64,000 nt of DNA from DSSB01 sp046346845. GTDB taxonomy: Bacteria > UBA10199 > DSSB01. The DNA lies in NCBI GenBank assembly GCA_046346845.1, contig JAXMHH010000001.1, forward strand, positions 558,001-622,000, given 5' to 3'. A program made the position numbers and the translations under genes. Below, piece by piece: positions 15,767 to 24,352 of the stretch (its first letter is position 1; the number at the start of each line of letters is the position of its first letter). The notes beneath the pieces are model-generated. The model ran no database searches. It was not told the DNA's origin and saw only the letters and a list, made by a program, of their open reading frames with translations.

Positions 15767-16317
15767 TGCAGTTTCGCGATGTGGGTCGTCACGACCAGGT
15801 TTTGCTCCTCCTCCAGCTCTTCCCAAATCACCTTCGTCGTGATCTCCCGCACCGACTCGCTGATCTTCTTGGTGACAATCTTGGCCAGGTTCTCCTGGGC
15901 GGCCTCGGGGGCCTGGTTAGCGGCCCCGGGCTCCTTTCCGGTGCTAGTGGCCGGCCCGCCCCCGGTGGCGGCGCCGCCCTCCTGTCCCGGGGCCTGGATC
16001 ACCGGGATCTCGACCTTGCGGACCGCGAATTCCCAGCGAAACCGGTCGAAGGGGGGATCGAAACTGCCCTGGTCGTTGATCTGCTCGTCCGGGAACTTGC
16101 CCTTATCCAAGTCCTTTTGCAGTTCGATCATCTTCTCGGTCATTTTTTGCCGAGCCAGCATCGAGGCGGTTTGGATGTTCTCGGCCCGTCCGCTGGCGCG
16201 CAGGCTGTTGCCCTGAGCGGCATAGATGCTGAGCAGGGAAATGGACAGGATCGAGAGCGCGATCATGATCTCGATCAGGGTAAATCCCCGGTCCCGGGTG
16301 GGCCGCTCGCACCTCAT
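15763..16317 (-). CDS. gspI: Minor pseudopilin GspI
   Basis: A 184-residue protein. The leader MRCERPTRDRG is followed by the class III cleavage site and FTLIEIMIALSILSISLLSI. The globular part carries ASMLARQKMTEKM and FRWEFAVRKVEIPVI, both typical of GspI. A Gly/Ala/Pro-rich insertion (about 100-130) and a C-terminal extension make it longer than the roughly 125-residue E. coli form. Its start overlaps the gspH stop by four bases (ATGA). Confidence 0.9.
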   Translation of the reverse strand: MRCERPTRDRGFTLIEIMIALSILSISLLSIYAAQGNSLRASGRAENIQTASMLARQKMTEKMIELQKDLDKGKFPDEQINDQGSFDPPFDRFRWEFAVRKVEIPVIQAPGQEGGAATGGGPATSTGKEPGAANQAPEAAQENLAKIVTKKISESVREITTKVIWEELEEEQNLVVTTHIAKLQ

Positions 16318-16943
16318 AAGGCGCCCTCCTTCGGCTGCGGAAGGAGTTCCTCGGGTTTGGCCTCGAAGTATTCGCTACGAATCTTGGCCTTGCCGGTGAG
16401 GGGGTTGATTTGCAGGGAGTAAAAGGTCTGCTCGTCCTCATCGCTCAGGTTGATCACGGTCGGCTCGACGAAGCCGTTGGGGAAGAAATAGACCTCCACC
16501 TTGCCGTGTTCCTGCCGGTCTTTCATGTGCATGACCTGGATGTCTTTGAACTTGATGCCAGCGGGAAGCTTCGCGGACTGTACCAGGAAGCCCTCCTCAG
16601 CGGTGAAGCCGGCGCTGGGGCTGGCCTCGGCCTCCTTGGCGGCATCGGCCTTCTTGGGCGCCTCCTCGATCATGCGCACCAGGAAAGGCTCGGAACTGGA
16701 CTCCACCGACCAGGACTGGGAATCCAGGTCGAAGACCAGGCGGAAATACTTATTTTTGACTGCGGCCTCGTTATAGAGGAACTTGAAGGTGCCGGAGAGC
16801 TTGGCGGACTGGTCGCGCAGCTTCGCCTCGTCTCCGGGGAACAAGATAGTCACCCCCAGCCCCATCATCATCCCGATGATGAGCACCACGATCATGACCT
16901 CGATCAGGGTGAAACCCCGGGCGTCGGTCTTTCGGAGGTCCAT
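16314..16943 (-). CDS. gspH: Minor pseudopilin GspH
   Basis: A 209-residue protein. The prepilin leader MDLRKTDARG precedes FTLIEVMIVVLIIGMMMGLG with Glu at +5. The body is a beta-rich GspH/FimT-like domain (FKFLYNEAAVKNKYFRLVFDLDSQSW; GIKFKDIQVMHM; VEVYFFPNGFVEPTVINL). ATG 16943 starts just 15 bases after the T-tract of an intrinsic terminator that separates it from gspG. A modest AAGGG lies about eight bases upstream. Confidence 0.9.
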   Translation of the reverse strand: MDLRKTDARGFTLIEVMIVVLIIGMMMGLGVTILFPGDEAKLRDQSAKLSGTFKFLYNEAAVKNKYFRLVFDLDSQSWSVESSSEPFLVRMIEEAPKKADAAKEAEASPSAGFTAEEGFLVQSAKLPAGIKFKDIQVMHMKDRQEHGKVEVYFFPNGFVEPTVINLSDEDEQTFYSLQINPLTGKAKIRSEYFEAKPEELLPQPKEGAL

Positions 16944-16957
16944 ACCCCAGCCCTTGC

Positions 16958-16981
16958 AAAAAAAAGCCCCTGGGAAGGGGC
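16958..16981 (-). terminator. Intrinsic terminator/attenuator between gspG and gspH
   Basis: On the minus strand GCCCCT (16981-16976) pairs with AGGGGC (16971-16966) around a TCCC loop, followed by eight uninterrupted T (16965-16958). It lies 51-74 bases past the gspG stop. A second hairpin (GGCTC 16992-16996 / GAGCC 17005-17009) precedes it. It should limit readthrough from the abundant major pseudopilin into the minor ones. Confidence 0.8.
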
Positions 16982-17031
16982 GCTAGTTCAAGGCTCCCGA
17001 GGGAGAGCCCCAAAAAAATCTCGGGACGACA

Positions 17032-17508
17032 TCACTGGGGCTTCGCGCCCTCTTCCTTGGTCTCGAAATTGGTGATGTCGGCATCGAAGCCATCCCCGCC
17101 CTCCTGGCCATCGCCGCCATAGGAGATGATCTCGATCTTATGGCCCGCGGAGCCTGGCGAGGTATAAACGTAATCGTTCCCCCAACCGTCCTTGGGAACT
17201 GCCTTGAGGTAGCCGTCGGGCGGGTAATTGTCGGGGATCTTGCCGGTGGTGGGCTTGCTCACCAGGGCGGCCAGGCCCTGCTCGGTGGTGGGGTAGGTGC
17301 CGTGGCGCCGCTTGTATTGGTCGAGGGCCCCTTCGATGTTCTTCATCTGGATTTTGGTGGTCTCAACTTTGGACTCATCCAAATAATTCAAGACGTTAAC
17401 CGTGACCAGGGCCGCGATGGACCCGATGATGGCCACGACGACCATGATTTCGATGAGGGTCATACCGGCCTGGCTGCGGACGATTTTTGCGACACCCCTG
17501 AGCGACAT
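17032..17508 (-). CDS. gspG: Major pseudopilin GspG
   Basis: A 158-residue protein. The leader is cut after G15 (RSQAG before MTLIEIMVVVAIIGSIAALV), with Glu at +5. The hallmark GspG region is intact: GALDQYKRRHGTYPTTEQGL, LKAVPKDGWGNDYVYTSPG and SYGGDGQEGGDGFDADITNF, the last being the calcium-binding loop. It has the strongest ribosome binding site of the operon (AGGAGGGG) and a 106-bp A/T-rich gap before it, fitting the high copy number of the major subunit. The C-terminal 10 residues extend slightly beyond the E. coli protein. Confidence 0.97.
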   Translation of the reverse strand: MSLRGVAKIVRSQAGMTLIEIMVVVAIIGSIAALVTVNVLNYLDESKVETTKIQMKNIEGALDQYKRRHGTYPTTEQGLAALVSKPTTGKIPDNYPPDGYLKAVPKDGWGNDYVYTSPGSAGHKIEIISYGGDGQEGGDGFDADITNFETKEEGAKPQ

Positions 17509-17614
17509 ATTTCCCCTCCTTAAATGACGCGAAAAGCTAATAGATGGATACGCACCATATTGCCTTACGTTTTAATTTATTCAATATTTTTAGCAAGTTA
17601 ATTTGGACCCGCGG

Positions 17615-18844
17615 TCACTTCACCATCTGGTTCATCTTTAAAATCGGCAATAAAATCGAGAGGACGATGGCCGCGACGACACCGCCCATCACCACGATCA
17701 TCAAGGGCTCCAGCAGGGTGGTCAGGGTCGAGACCTTGGTCTCCACCTGGTCGTCATAGGTATTGGCCACCTTCTCGAGCATCGTCTCGAGCTCGCCGGT
17801 CTTCTCGCCGATCCCGATCATGTGGGTCACCAGCGGGGGAAACTGCCCGCTGCGCTTGAGAGGCTCGGCAATGGACTCGCCCTCTTTTACCGAATTGCGC
17901 GTCTCCTCGATGACCTCGGTCAAGATGACGTTGTCAACGATCCCCTTCACGATGTCGAGGGAGGGCATGAGCTGAACGCCCGCCCCCAACAGGGTGGAGA
18001 GCGTCCGGCAGAACCGGCTGACCGCGATCATCCGGAACATGTCGCCGAAAATGGGCATCCTCAGGCTCATTTTATCGAAGAATTTTCGCCCCGCAGGCTT
18101 GGCCTTGTACTTCTTGACCGCGTAAAACACGATCGCCGCGACGACGATGGCGATGTACCAGTAATGCTGCAGGAAGCCGCTGATCCCCAACATGATGCGG
18201 GTGGGCAGGGGCAAGGTGGCCTTGGCATCCTCGAAGATCTTGGCGATCTTCGGTACGACGAAGACGAGCAAAAAGCTCATCAACACGATGCCCACGACGC
18301 CCATCACCACCGGGTAGGTCAAGGCGCCCCGGACCTTGCTGTTGAGGCGCGCCTGTCCTTCGGTGAAGTCGGCCAGGCGCAGCAACACCGTATCCAGGGC
18401 CCCGGAGACCTCGCCGGCATGGACCATATTGATGTAGAGGTCCCCGAAGATATGCGGGTAGGAACGCATTGCGTCCGCCAACCGGATACCTTCCCGGACC
18501 TTTTCGCGAATCTCGGAAAGGGCCGACTTGAGGGTGGGCTGCTCGATCTGCTCGACCAGCGCCGAGAGCGCGTCGACTAGCGGAATGTTGGCGTTGATCA
18601 AGGTGGAGAGCTGGCGCGTCATGTTGGCGATATCCGCGACCTTGACCTTGTTGAAGAATTTCTTGAGGTCGAGCCCCCCGATCTTGGCGGCGCCGCCGCC
18701 GGCCGAACCGCCCTCGTTGACCTCGGTGGGGAAGACGTTGATCTTGCGCAGCTTGACCCGGGCCGCCTTGAGGTTCTCGGCGTCGATGATGCCGGAGACC
18801 TTCTTCCCGGCGGCGTCCATTCCTTTGTAGGAGAATACGGCCAT
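17615..18844 (-). CDS. gspF: Type II secretion inner-membrane platform protein GspF
   Basis: A 409-residue protein with the normal layout. Two GspF/PilC helical cytoplasmic domains carry LSTLINANIPLVDALSALVE and its repeat LSTLLGAGVQLMPSLDIVKG. Three membrane segments lie near 168-190, 222-243 and 375-400. It converts GspE motion into pseudopilus assembly at the inner membrane. ATG 18844 lies seven bases after the gspE stop. Confidence 0.96.
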   Translation of the reverse strand: MAVFSYKGMDAAGKKVSGIIDAENLKAARVKLRKINVFPTEVNEGGSAGGGAAKIGGLDLKKFFNKVKVADIANMTRQLSTLINANIPLVDALSALVEQIEQPTLKSALSEIREKVREGIRLADAMRSYPHIFGDLYINMVHAGEVSGALDTVLLRLADFTEGQARLNSKVRGALTYPVVMGVVGIVLMSFLLVFVVPKIAKIFEDAKATLPLPTRIMLGISGFLQHYWYIAIVVAAIVFYAVKKYKAKPAGRKFFDKMSLRMPIFGDMFRMIAVSRFCRTLSTLLGAGVQLMPSLDIVKGIVDNVILTEVIEETRNSVKEGESIAEPLKRSGQFPPLVTHMIGIGEKTGELETMLEKVANTYDDQVETKVSTLTTLLEPLMIVVMGGVVAAIVLSILLPILKMNQMVK

Positions 18845-18851
18845 TTAGGGA

Positions 18852-20561
18852 TTATTCTCGAGCCACGTCTTCCTGGGTGACTCTCAGGATCTCCTCGATC
18901 GTCGTCTCGCCCTGCAAGACCTTCTGGGCGGCGACCTCGCGCAAGGTCTCCAGCCCTTTTTCCATCGCCTTGCGCTTGATGCTAGGGGCGTCGGCGTTCT
19001 TCATGATGAGGGCGCGGACCTCATCGTCCATCATCATGATTTCGTGCACGCCCAAGCGGCCGCTATAGCCGGTGTCGAGGCAGGCAGGACAGCCTTTCGC
19101 CTTGTAAATGAACTTGTCAGCGACCTGTTCGCGCGTCAGGCCGAGCTGCAATAATTCGAAGTCGGTGGGAATATGGCGCTGCCGGCATTCCTTACACAGG
19201 GTGCGGACCAGGCGCTGCGCGATGATGCCGATGACCGAAGAGGCCACCAGGAAGGGCTCGACGCCCATGTCGATGAGCCGGGTCGCGGAGGAGGCCGAAT
19301 CGTTGGTATGCAGGGTGGAGATAACCAAGTGGCCGGTCAGCGAGGCCTGGATGGCGATCTCGGCGGTCTCTTTATCGCGGATTTCGCCGATCATCACGAC
19401 GTCGGGGTCTTGGCGCAGGATGGAGCGCAGGGCCCCGGCGAAGGTCAGGTCAATCTTGGGATTGACCTGGATCTGGTTGATGCCGGGCAATTGGTATTCG
19501 ACGGGGTCCTCGACGGTGATGATCTTGAGGTCGGTCGTGTTGATCTGCGACAGCATCGCGTAGAGGGTGGTCGTCTTACCGGAACCGGTGGGGCCGGTGA
19601 CCAGGATGATGCCGTGGCTGCGGTTGATGAGGTCGAGCATCTGCTCGAGGGCCTTGCCCTGGACGCCGATGGCGCCGAGGTCGAGCAACACCTTGCTCTT
19701 GTCGAGCAGACGCATGACCACCGACTCGCCGAAGCTGGTCGGCAGGGTCGAGACGCGGATATCGATGTCTTTCCCCGCGATCTTGATCCGGATGCGGCCG
19801 TCCTGCGGGAGCCGCTTCTCGGCGATGTTGAGGTTGGCCATGATCTTGATGCGCGAGATAACCGAGTTCTGCACCTTCTTCGGGGGGTGCATGATGTCGT
19901 AAAGCACGCCGTCGATGCGGAAACGCACCACCAGGTCTTTCTCGAAGGGCTCGACGTGGATGTCGCTCGCCTTCTGCTTCACCGCGCGGAACAGCAGGGA
20001 ATTGACCAAGCGGATGATGGGCGCCTCGTCGTCCGCCTCGAGCAGATCCACCGGCTCTTCCAGCTCCTGGGTGATGTTGTCGAGGTTTTCCTCTTGCAGG
20101 TCGCTCATGACCGTGCGGTCGGTTCCGGAGGCCCGGTTGTAGACGGTATTGATGGCCTCGGTGATCTGGGCGCTGCTCGCGATCATGGGACGGATATTCG
20201 CGCCGTAGATCAGGCGCAGGTCGTCTAAGGCCGGGATATTGACCGGATCGGCGATCGCGACCTCCACCCGGTCGGGGTATTTGGCCAGGGGGATCAATTC
20301 GTTTTTCTTGGCAAAATTGATGGGGACCGGATTGGCCGCCTCGCTGGAGATGTTCTCCGGGTCGATGGTGCTCAGGTAGGGAATGCCGAGTTGGATGCTG
20401 ACGGCCTTGAGGATGTCCTCGGAACGCAGAAATCGCAGTTGAATGAGGGCCTCGCCCAAGCGGATGCCCTTTTCGCGCTGCACCAAGAGACCCTCTTCGA
20501 GCTGGGCCTCGGTCAAAGTGGTATTTTCGAGAAGGATATTCCCTAGGCTTTTATCCAACAT
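18852..20561 (-). CDS. gspE: Type II secretion ATPase GspE
   Basis: About 569 residues. The N1 domain (about 1-150) has the GspE/MshEN fold that binds GspL. The ATPase core contains Walker A GPTGSGKTTTLYAML, the Asp box, Walker B (DPDVVMIGEIRDKETAEIA) and the His box. The tetracysteine zinc module (CKECRQRH...CPACLDTGYSGR) is present. It powers pseudopilus assembly by ATP hydrolysis as a hexamer on the cytoplasmic face. I chose ATG 20561 over an upstream TTG at 20579, because GGGG lies eight bases before it and the family begins at this point. Confidence 0.96.
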   Translation of the reverse strand: MLDKSLGNILLENTTLTEAQLEEGLLVQREKGIRLGEALIQLRFLRSEDILKAVSIQLGIPYLSTIDPENISSEAANPVPINFAKKNELIPLAKYPDRVEVAIADPVNIPALDDLRLIYGANIRPMIASSAQITEAINTVYNRASGTDRTVMSDLQEENLDNITQELEEPVDLLEADDEAPIIRLVNSLLFRAVKQKASDIHVEPFEKDLVVRFRIDGVLYDIMHPPKKVQNSVISRIKIMANLNIAEKRLPQDGRIRIKIAGKDIDIRVSTLPTSFGESVVMRLLDKSKVLLDLGAIGVQGKALEQMLDLINRSHGIILVTGPTGSGKTTTLYAMLSQINTTDLKIITVEDPVEYQLPGINQIQVNPKIDLTFAGALRSILRQDPDVVMIGEIRDKETAEIAIQASLTGHLVISTLHTNDSASSATRLIDMGVEPFLVASSVIGIIAQRLVRTLCKECRQRHIPTDFELLQLGLTREQVADKFIYKAKGCPACLDTGYSGRLGVHEIMMMDDEVRALIMKNADAPSIKRKAMEKGLETLREVAAQKVLQGETTIEEILRVTQEDVARE

Positions 20562-20686
20562 ACCCGTTACCCCGATCAATATTCCTGATTTCGATATTTT
20601 TCCAGTATCTTAGCATGACGCTCGGCTGGGAAAGCAAGGCCATTACCTCGGAAATACGGTTGAACGGGGGGCGGGGTCTAAAGATT

Positions 20687-20712
20687 CGGGGCGCCCCGGC
20701 CGGGGCGCCCCG
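20687..20712 (-). other. Very stable GC palindrome after gspD
   Basis: A 26-bp perfect palindrome made of two copies of CGGGGCGCCCCG joined by GC. It starts eight bases past the gspD stop codon. As RNA it would form a 10-bp GC stem with a six-base loop. Only a weak T patch follows on the minus strand, so it is more likely an mRNA 3'-end stabiliser or pause than an efficient terminator. Confidence 0.6.
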
Positions 20713-20719
20713 ACAAAGC

Positions 20720-23104
20720 TCAGCGGGCGTCGTTGGACTGGGCCGCCTGCATCAATTCTTGGTCGTGGTCGGTCAGCCGCGAGGAATCGCTGGATCCCTT
20801 CGAGCTGGAGCTCCCTCCCCCGCCGGTTCCGGAATCGATCGGAACCACCCGGGTCCCGGTGTCGTTTTGGAACTCCCAATCCACCCTTTGGATATCCTTG
20901 CGGAATTCAAGCAGGTCCGCGGCGTGGTTGCGAATCGACTGACGAATGACCTTCTGCTGGCCCTTCCCGTAGTTTTGGGCCACGAACATATTCCGCTCCT
21001 CGACCTTGCGCTGCAGGATCTTCAAGAAATCCTTGGAGTCGCGGATGATATAGGGCCGCATAAAGACGAGGATGTTGGTCCTGGCCTTGGTGGTCTTCTT
21101 GTTCTTGAAGAGGTTGCCGAACAGGGGAATGTCTCCGAGGAACGGCACCTTGGTCGTCGTAATGGTCACCTTGTCGTCAATCAAACCGCCGATGACGATG
21201 GTCTGCTGGTCTTTGGCCGCGACCACGGTCTCAACCGAGCGCTTGGTCGTGGTGGGTCCCAGGCTGGTCAGGACGGTCTCGGAGGCCCCCGGCACGACCG
21301 AGCTGATCTCTTGCTTCAGCTTGATCTTGACGACGTCGCCCTCGTTGATCTGGGGCGTCATCTTGAGCTTGATACCGACGTCCTCGCGGGTGACGTTGAA
21401 GGTGGTATTGCCGCCCGGAGTGAGGGTGGTGCCGGACGGGAAAGGCTGGGTTTGACCGACGACGATCTCTGCCTCTTCATTGTCCAAGGTCAGCAAGTTA
21501 GGCGTCGAAAGGACGTTGACGTCGGTGTCCTGCTGCAAGGCGTTCAGGATGACCCCGAAGGTGGGGATTTGCAGGTTCGTGATCGTTCCGTCCGGATTGG
21601 TGACGGGAATCGTCTGGGTCGCTTGGCTGACCACGCCCGCGGCCAAACCGCTGAGGGCCGCCGCCGAGAGCCCGGCGGCCGTGCCGCCCAGGGAAGAACC
21701 GAAGCCCAAGGTGGGGTTACCGCCCAGGCTAAATTGCCCGCCGCCCTGGCCGCTGACGCCCAAGGTGCGGTTCTTGTCGATGGTCAACTCCATGATGACG
21801 ACTTCGACGTAGACCTGCTTGCGCGGGATATCCAACTTGTCGATCACCTCTTTGGCGAGGGTGTTGTAGTCCTTCGCGGTCGCGGTGATGATCAAGGCAT
21901 TGGTGTTTTCATCCGGCGCGATCTTGACCCCGCCCTCGAACTCCGCCGTCACGTCGGTCGCCGCCACTTGGCGGCCCGGGGTAACTCCGCCGGGGGGGAC
22001 GCCCGCGGCGGAAGTCTTGGTCGCCGTCACGCTGCTGGCCGTGAGGGTGCTCAGCACCTGGGCCAGGTCTTTGGCGTTGGCGTGCTTGAGGTAATGGACG
22101 TGGATCTTGCCTTCCGCGCCGACATCCAGCTTGCGGTCGAGCCGGGCGACCAGTTCGCGGACCTTCGTCAGCGCCCGCTTGCTGGCGAGGACGATGACGG
22201 AATTGGTGCGGTCATCGGGAATGATCTTGGAGATGTAGGGGGTTTCCTCGAGCTCGGGTCCGCGGGTCGCGGGACGGCGGGCCGCTCCGGCCTGGGCGCC
22301 TCCCTTCTTGGCCAAGTCATCCGCATACAGTTCGTTCACCTTGGTGGCGATGTCCTTGGCGCTGGCGTAGCGCAAGGGAATGATGTCGATGGTCTCGGAG
22401 GGCCCCTCTTGATCGAGCTCTTTCATGATCTTGAGCAGGCGGTCGATGTTGCTGCCCGTGTCGGTCACGATCAGGGTGTTGGTGGCCGGATAGGCGAAGA
22501 GGTTGCCTTCTTTGGACACCAGGGTCTTCACGGCGTTGGACATCTCGAGGGCGCTGATGTTCTTCATTTGGATCAGCCGGGTAATGAAGGCGTCGGTTAC
22601 CGGGCTGTCTTCGCGATAGATGGGCAAAGGATTTTGCAGGGCCTCTTTCATCGGGATGACCTTGACCAGATCGCCGGGCGCGTTGACGACCGTGAAACCA
22701 AGCACCTCCAGGGCGGACAGGAAGGCCTGGTAGGCCTCCTCGATGGTCATTTTCTTCTCGGAGATGATGGTGACCTTCCCGCGGACGCTTTGGTCGACGA
22801 GGAAGTTTTTGCCGGTCACCTTGGCGATCTGCTTGATGATCTCGCGGACGTCAGTGTCGACGGCGTTGAGGTAGAGGCCCTCGTCACTGCTGGGCGCCGG
22901 GCTGGTGCCGGGAGCCGCAGCGGGCCTGGCTTCGGTCGTGGGCTTGACCGGAACGGCCTTGGGCACGTTCAATTCTTCGTAACTGGAACCGGGGGCCGCC
23001 CCGCCCGGCTGCGGAGGCGGAGGAACTTGACCGAACACCGTGGCCGCGGTCATTGTCACGCAGCCCATGAATAGAATTTGAGCTAATCGGAATTGAGATC
23101 GCAT
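20720..23104 (-). CDS. gspD: Type II secretion outer-membrane secretin GspD
   Basis: About 794 residues. Signal peptide at about 1-26 (AQILFMGCVTMTAATVFGQ). The N0 domain carries YLNAVDTDVREIIKQIAKVT. The N1-N3 repeats have the AYPATNTLIVTDTGSNIDRL type and are separated by Gly/Ala linkers. The secretin core (about 500-740) contains VILNALQQDTDVNVLSTPNL, VGQTQPFPSG and the VPFLGDIPLFGNLFKNKK signature. A short Ser/Gly S-domain-like tail follows. It forms the 15-mer export channel. ATG 23104 with AAGGAG ten bases upstream is preferred to an upstream in-frame start. No pilotin gene is nearby. Confidence 0.97.
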   Translation of the reverse strand: MRSQFRLAQILFMGCVTMTAATVFGQVPPPPQPGGAAPGSSYEELNVPKAVPVKPTTEARPAAAPGTSPAPSSDEGLYLNAVDTDVREIIKQIAKVTGKNFLVDQSVRGKVTIISEKKMTIEEAYQAFLSALEVLGFTVVNAPGDLVKVIPMKEALQNPLPIYREDSPVTDAFITRLIQMKNISALEMSNAVKTLVSKEGNLFAYPATNTLIVTDTGSNIDRLLKIMKELDQEGPSETIDIIPLRYASAKDIATKVNELYADDLAKKGGAQAGAARRPATRGPELEETPYISKIIPDDRTNSVIVLASKRALTKVRELVARLDRKLDVGAEGKIHVHYLKHANAKDLAQVLSTLTASSVTATKTSAAGVPPGGVTPGRQVAATDVTAEFEGGVKIAPDENTNALIITATAKDYNTLAKEVIDKLDIPRKQVYVEVVIMELTIDKNRTLGVSGQGGGQFSLGGNPTLGFGSSLGGTAAGLSAAALSGLAAGVVSQATQTIPVTNPDGTITNLQIPTFGVILNALQQDTDVNVLSTPNLLTLDNEEAEIVVGQTQPFPSGTTLTPGGNTTFNVTREDVGIKLKMTPQINEGDVVKIKLKQEISSVVPGASETVLTSLGPTTTKRSVETVVAAKDQQTIVIGGLIDDKVTITTTKVPFLGDIPLFGNLFKNKKTTKARTNILVFMRPYIIRDSKDFLKILQRKVEERNMFVAQNYGKGQQKVIRQSIRNHAADLLEFRKDIQRVDWEFQNDTGTRVVPIDSGTGGGGSSSSKGSSDSSRLTDHDQELMQAAQSNDAR

Positions 23105-23234
23105 CGCGTCCGTTCTCCTTCGCTTTCGCACCGTGAATTATGTCTACCGAGTATTGCTGGCGGATAATGAATAAGGCTCTGAAAAGTCCCAGGTTTAAGC
23201 GACTTGTTAACAAAAGAGGGGGAAATATAAAAGG

Positions 23235-23263
23235 AAAAAATAAGGCCCCGCCGCAGGGACGCC
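23235..23263 (-). terminator. Probable intrinsic terminator between gspC and gspD
   Basis: On the minus strand, GGC-(GT)-CCC pairs with GGG-GCC around a six-base loop (23263-23244), followed by TTATTTTTT (23243-23235). A separate perfect 7-bp hairpin, GAGCGTC/GACGCTC (23264-23285), overlaps the gspC stop codon just before it. Confidence 0.6.
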
Positions 23264-23283
23264 GAGCGTCAATATTTGGACGC

Positions 23284-24219
23284 TCATTGGATATCGTATT
23301 CCAGGGTGGTCTTTTTGCCGTCCCGAACTAAATCGATGGAAATGCGGTTGGAGTCTTTGAGTTGCCCGAAGATCTCCATGCCCCGTTTCATGTCCATTTC
23401 CTGCCCATTGATGCGCTCGAGGACGTCGTTGCGCTTCAAACCGAGCTTAGCAAAAATGGAGCCACCTTTGATGCTGAGCAGCTTGAGACCCGAGGCCTTG
23501 CCGCCCTGAAACTGCGGGACCGCCCGGATTTCGGTAAAGAGCTGGTCGAGATTGGAGAGGGCCGCGTCCAACTCGCCGCGGTCGACCACAAACTTGCCCT
23601 GCTCCAACTGCTTGACGCTATCCCCGCTGGGGGGAGTGCCCGCGGCCGGGGCGGGCCGGTCCAGGGCTGAAATGGGCTTGGAGGTGTTCATGGCCGCGCC
23701 GAATTTTTCGATTTCGGCGAACTCTAAACGGGGACCGTTGATGAACTCGATCCGGTCGGGCAGGATCTTGGTGATCTTCACGCCGGGCGCGAACTGCTTT
23801 TCGTCATCGACGGTATAGGTATCGGTCGTGGCCCCCCCCTGCCCTCCCATGACGGTCGCCGTGGAGCGCTTGTCGGTGCCGGAGCCGACCGAGAAGGTGC
23901 TGACCAGCTTGATATTCAAGCTGGTCTTGACGGCGGGGGCATTGGGGTCCAGCTGGGTCGGTTCGGCGGTGGGAGCCGCTTCCGCCGCGATCTCCCGGGA
24001 GTCGAAGATGTTGCGATCGAGGATGACCTTATAGTCGTCGAAGCCCACCCGGGCCTTGGTCGGGGCGAAGGCCACGTTGACCTTGGCAACCTCCAAATTT
24101 TTATCGATGCGGAGCTTGCTGGCGATGATGGTCGTCGCAATCTTGGCCAAAAAGAGGGTGCCGATAAAAATGAAGAACAGGTAGACGACCCAGAGATATT
24201 TTTTGATCAAGATTGCCAA
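23284..24219 (-). CDS. gspC: Type II secretion system protein GspC
   Basis: A 311-residue protein. The N-terminal membrane anchor spans about 8-30 (YLWVVYLFFIFIGTLFLAKI). The HR domain region (about 55-175) includes YKVILDRNIFDSRE and IKLVSTFSVGSG, and contacts the GspD N0 domain. A Pro/Ala linker follows. The C-terminal PDZ domain (about 225-311) carries SGLKLLSIKGGSIFAKLGLK, NDVLERINGQ and ISIDLVRDGKKTTLEYDI. It couples the inner-membrane platform to the secretin and selects substrates. The start is TTG 24219 with GAGG seven bases upstream. It is the first gene of the operon. Confidence 0.93.
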   Translation of the reverse strand: MAILIKKYLWVVYLFFIFIGTLFLAKIATTIIASKLRIDKNLEVAKVNVAFAPTKARVGFDDYKVILDRNIFDSREIAAEAAPTAEPTQLDPNAPAVKTSLNIKLVSTFSVGSGTDKRSTATVMGGQGGATTDTYTVDDEKQFAPGVKITKILPDRIEFINGPRLEFAEIEKFGAAMNTSKPISALDRPAPAAGTPPSGDSVKQLEQGKFVVDRGELDAALSNLDQLFTEIRAVPQFQGGKASGLKLLSIKGGSIFAKLGLKRNDVLERINGQEMDMKRGMEIFGQLKDSNRISIDLVRDGKKTTLEYDIQ

Positions 24220-24352
24220 GCCAAGGCCTCAAATCTTTGTCTTTTCACTGTTTCCGACGCATGAAATCCGGAAACGGTTGTACAATTTACACACAAGCTC
24301 CAGGGAGGGGAAAGAAAATTCTCAATGCCCAACAGCAGCTAGGGCCCCTCTT

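Noticed and set aside
20615..23074. 819-codon open frame antisense to gspD
   Set aside because: Same reasoning: gspD is unmistakable in the other frame, and the antisense product has no recognisable domain.
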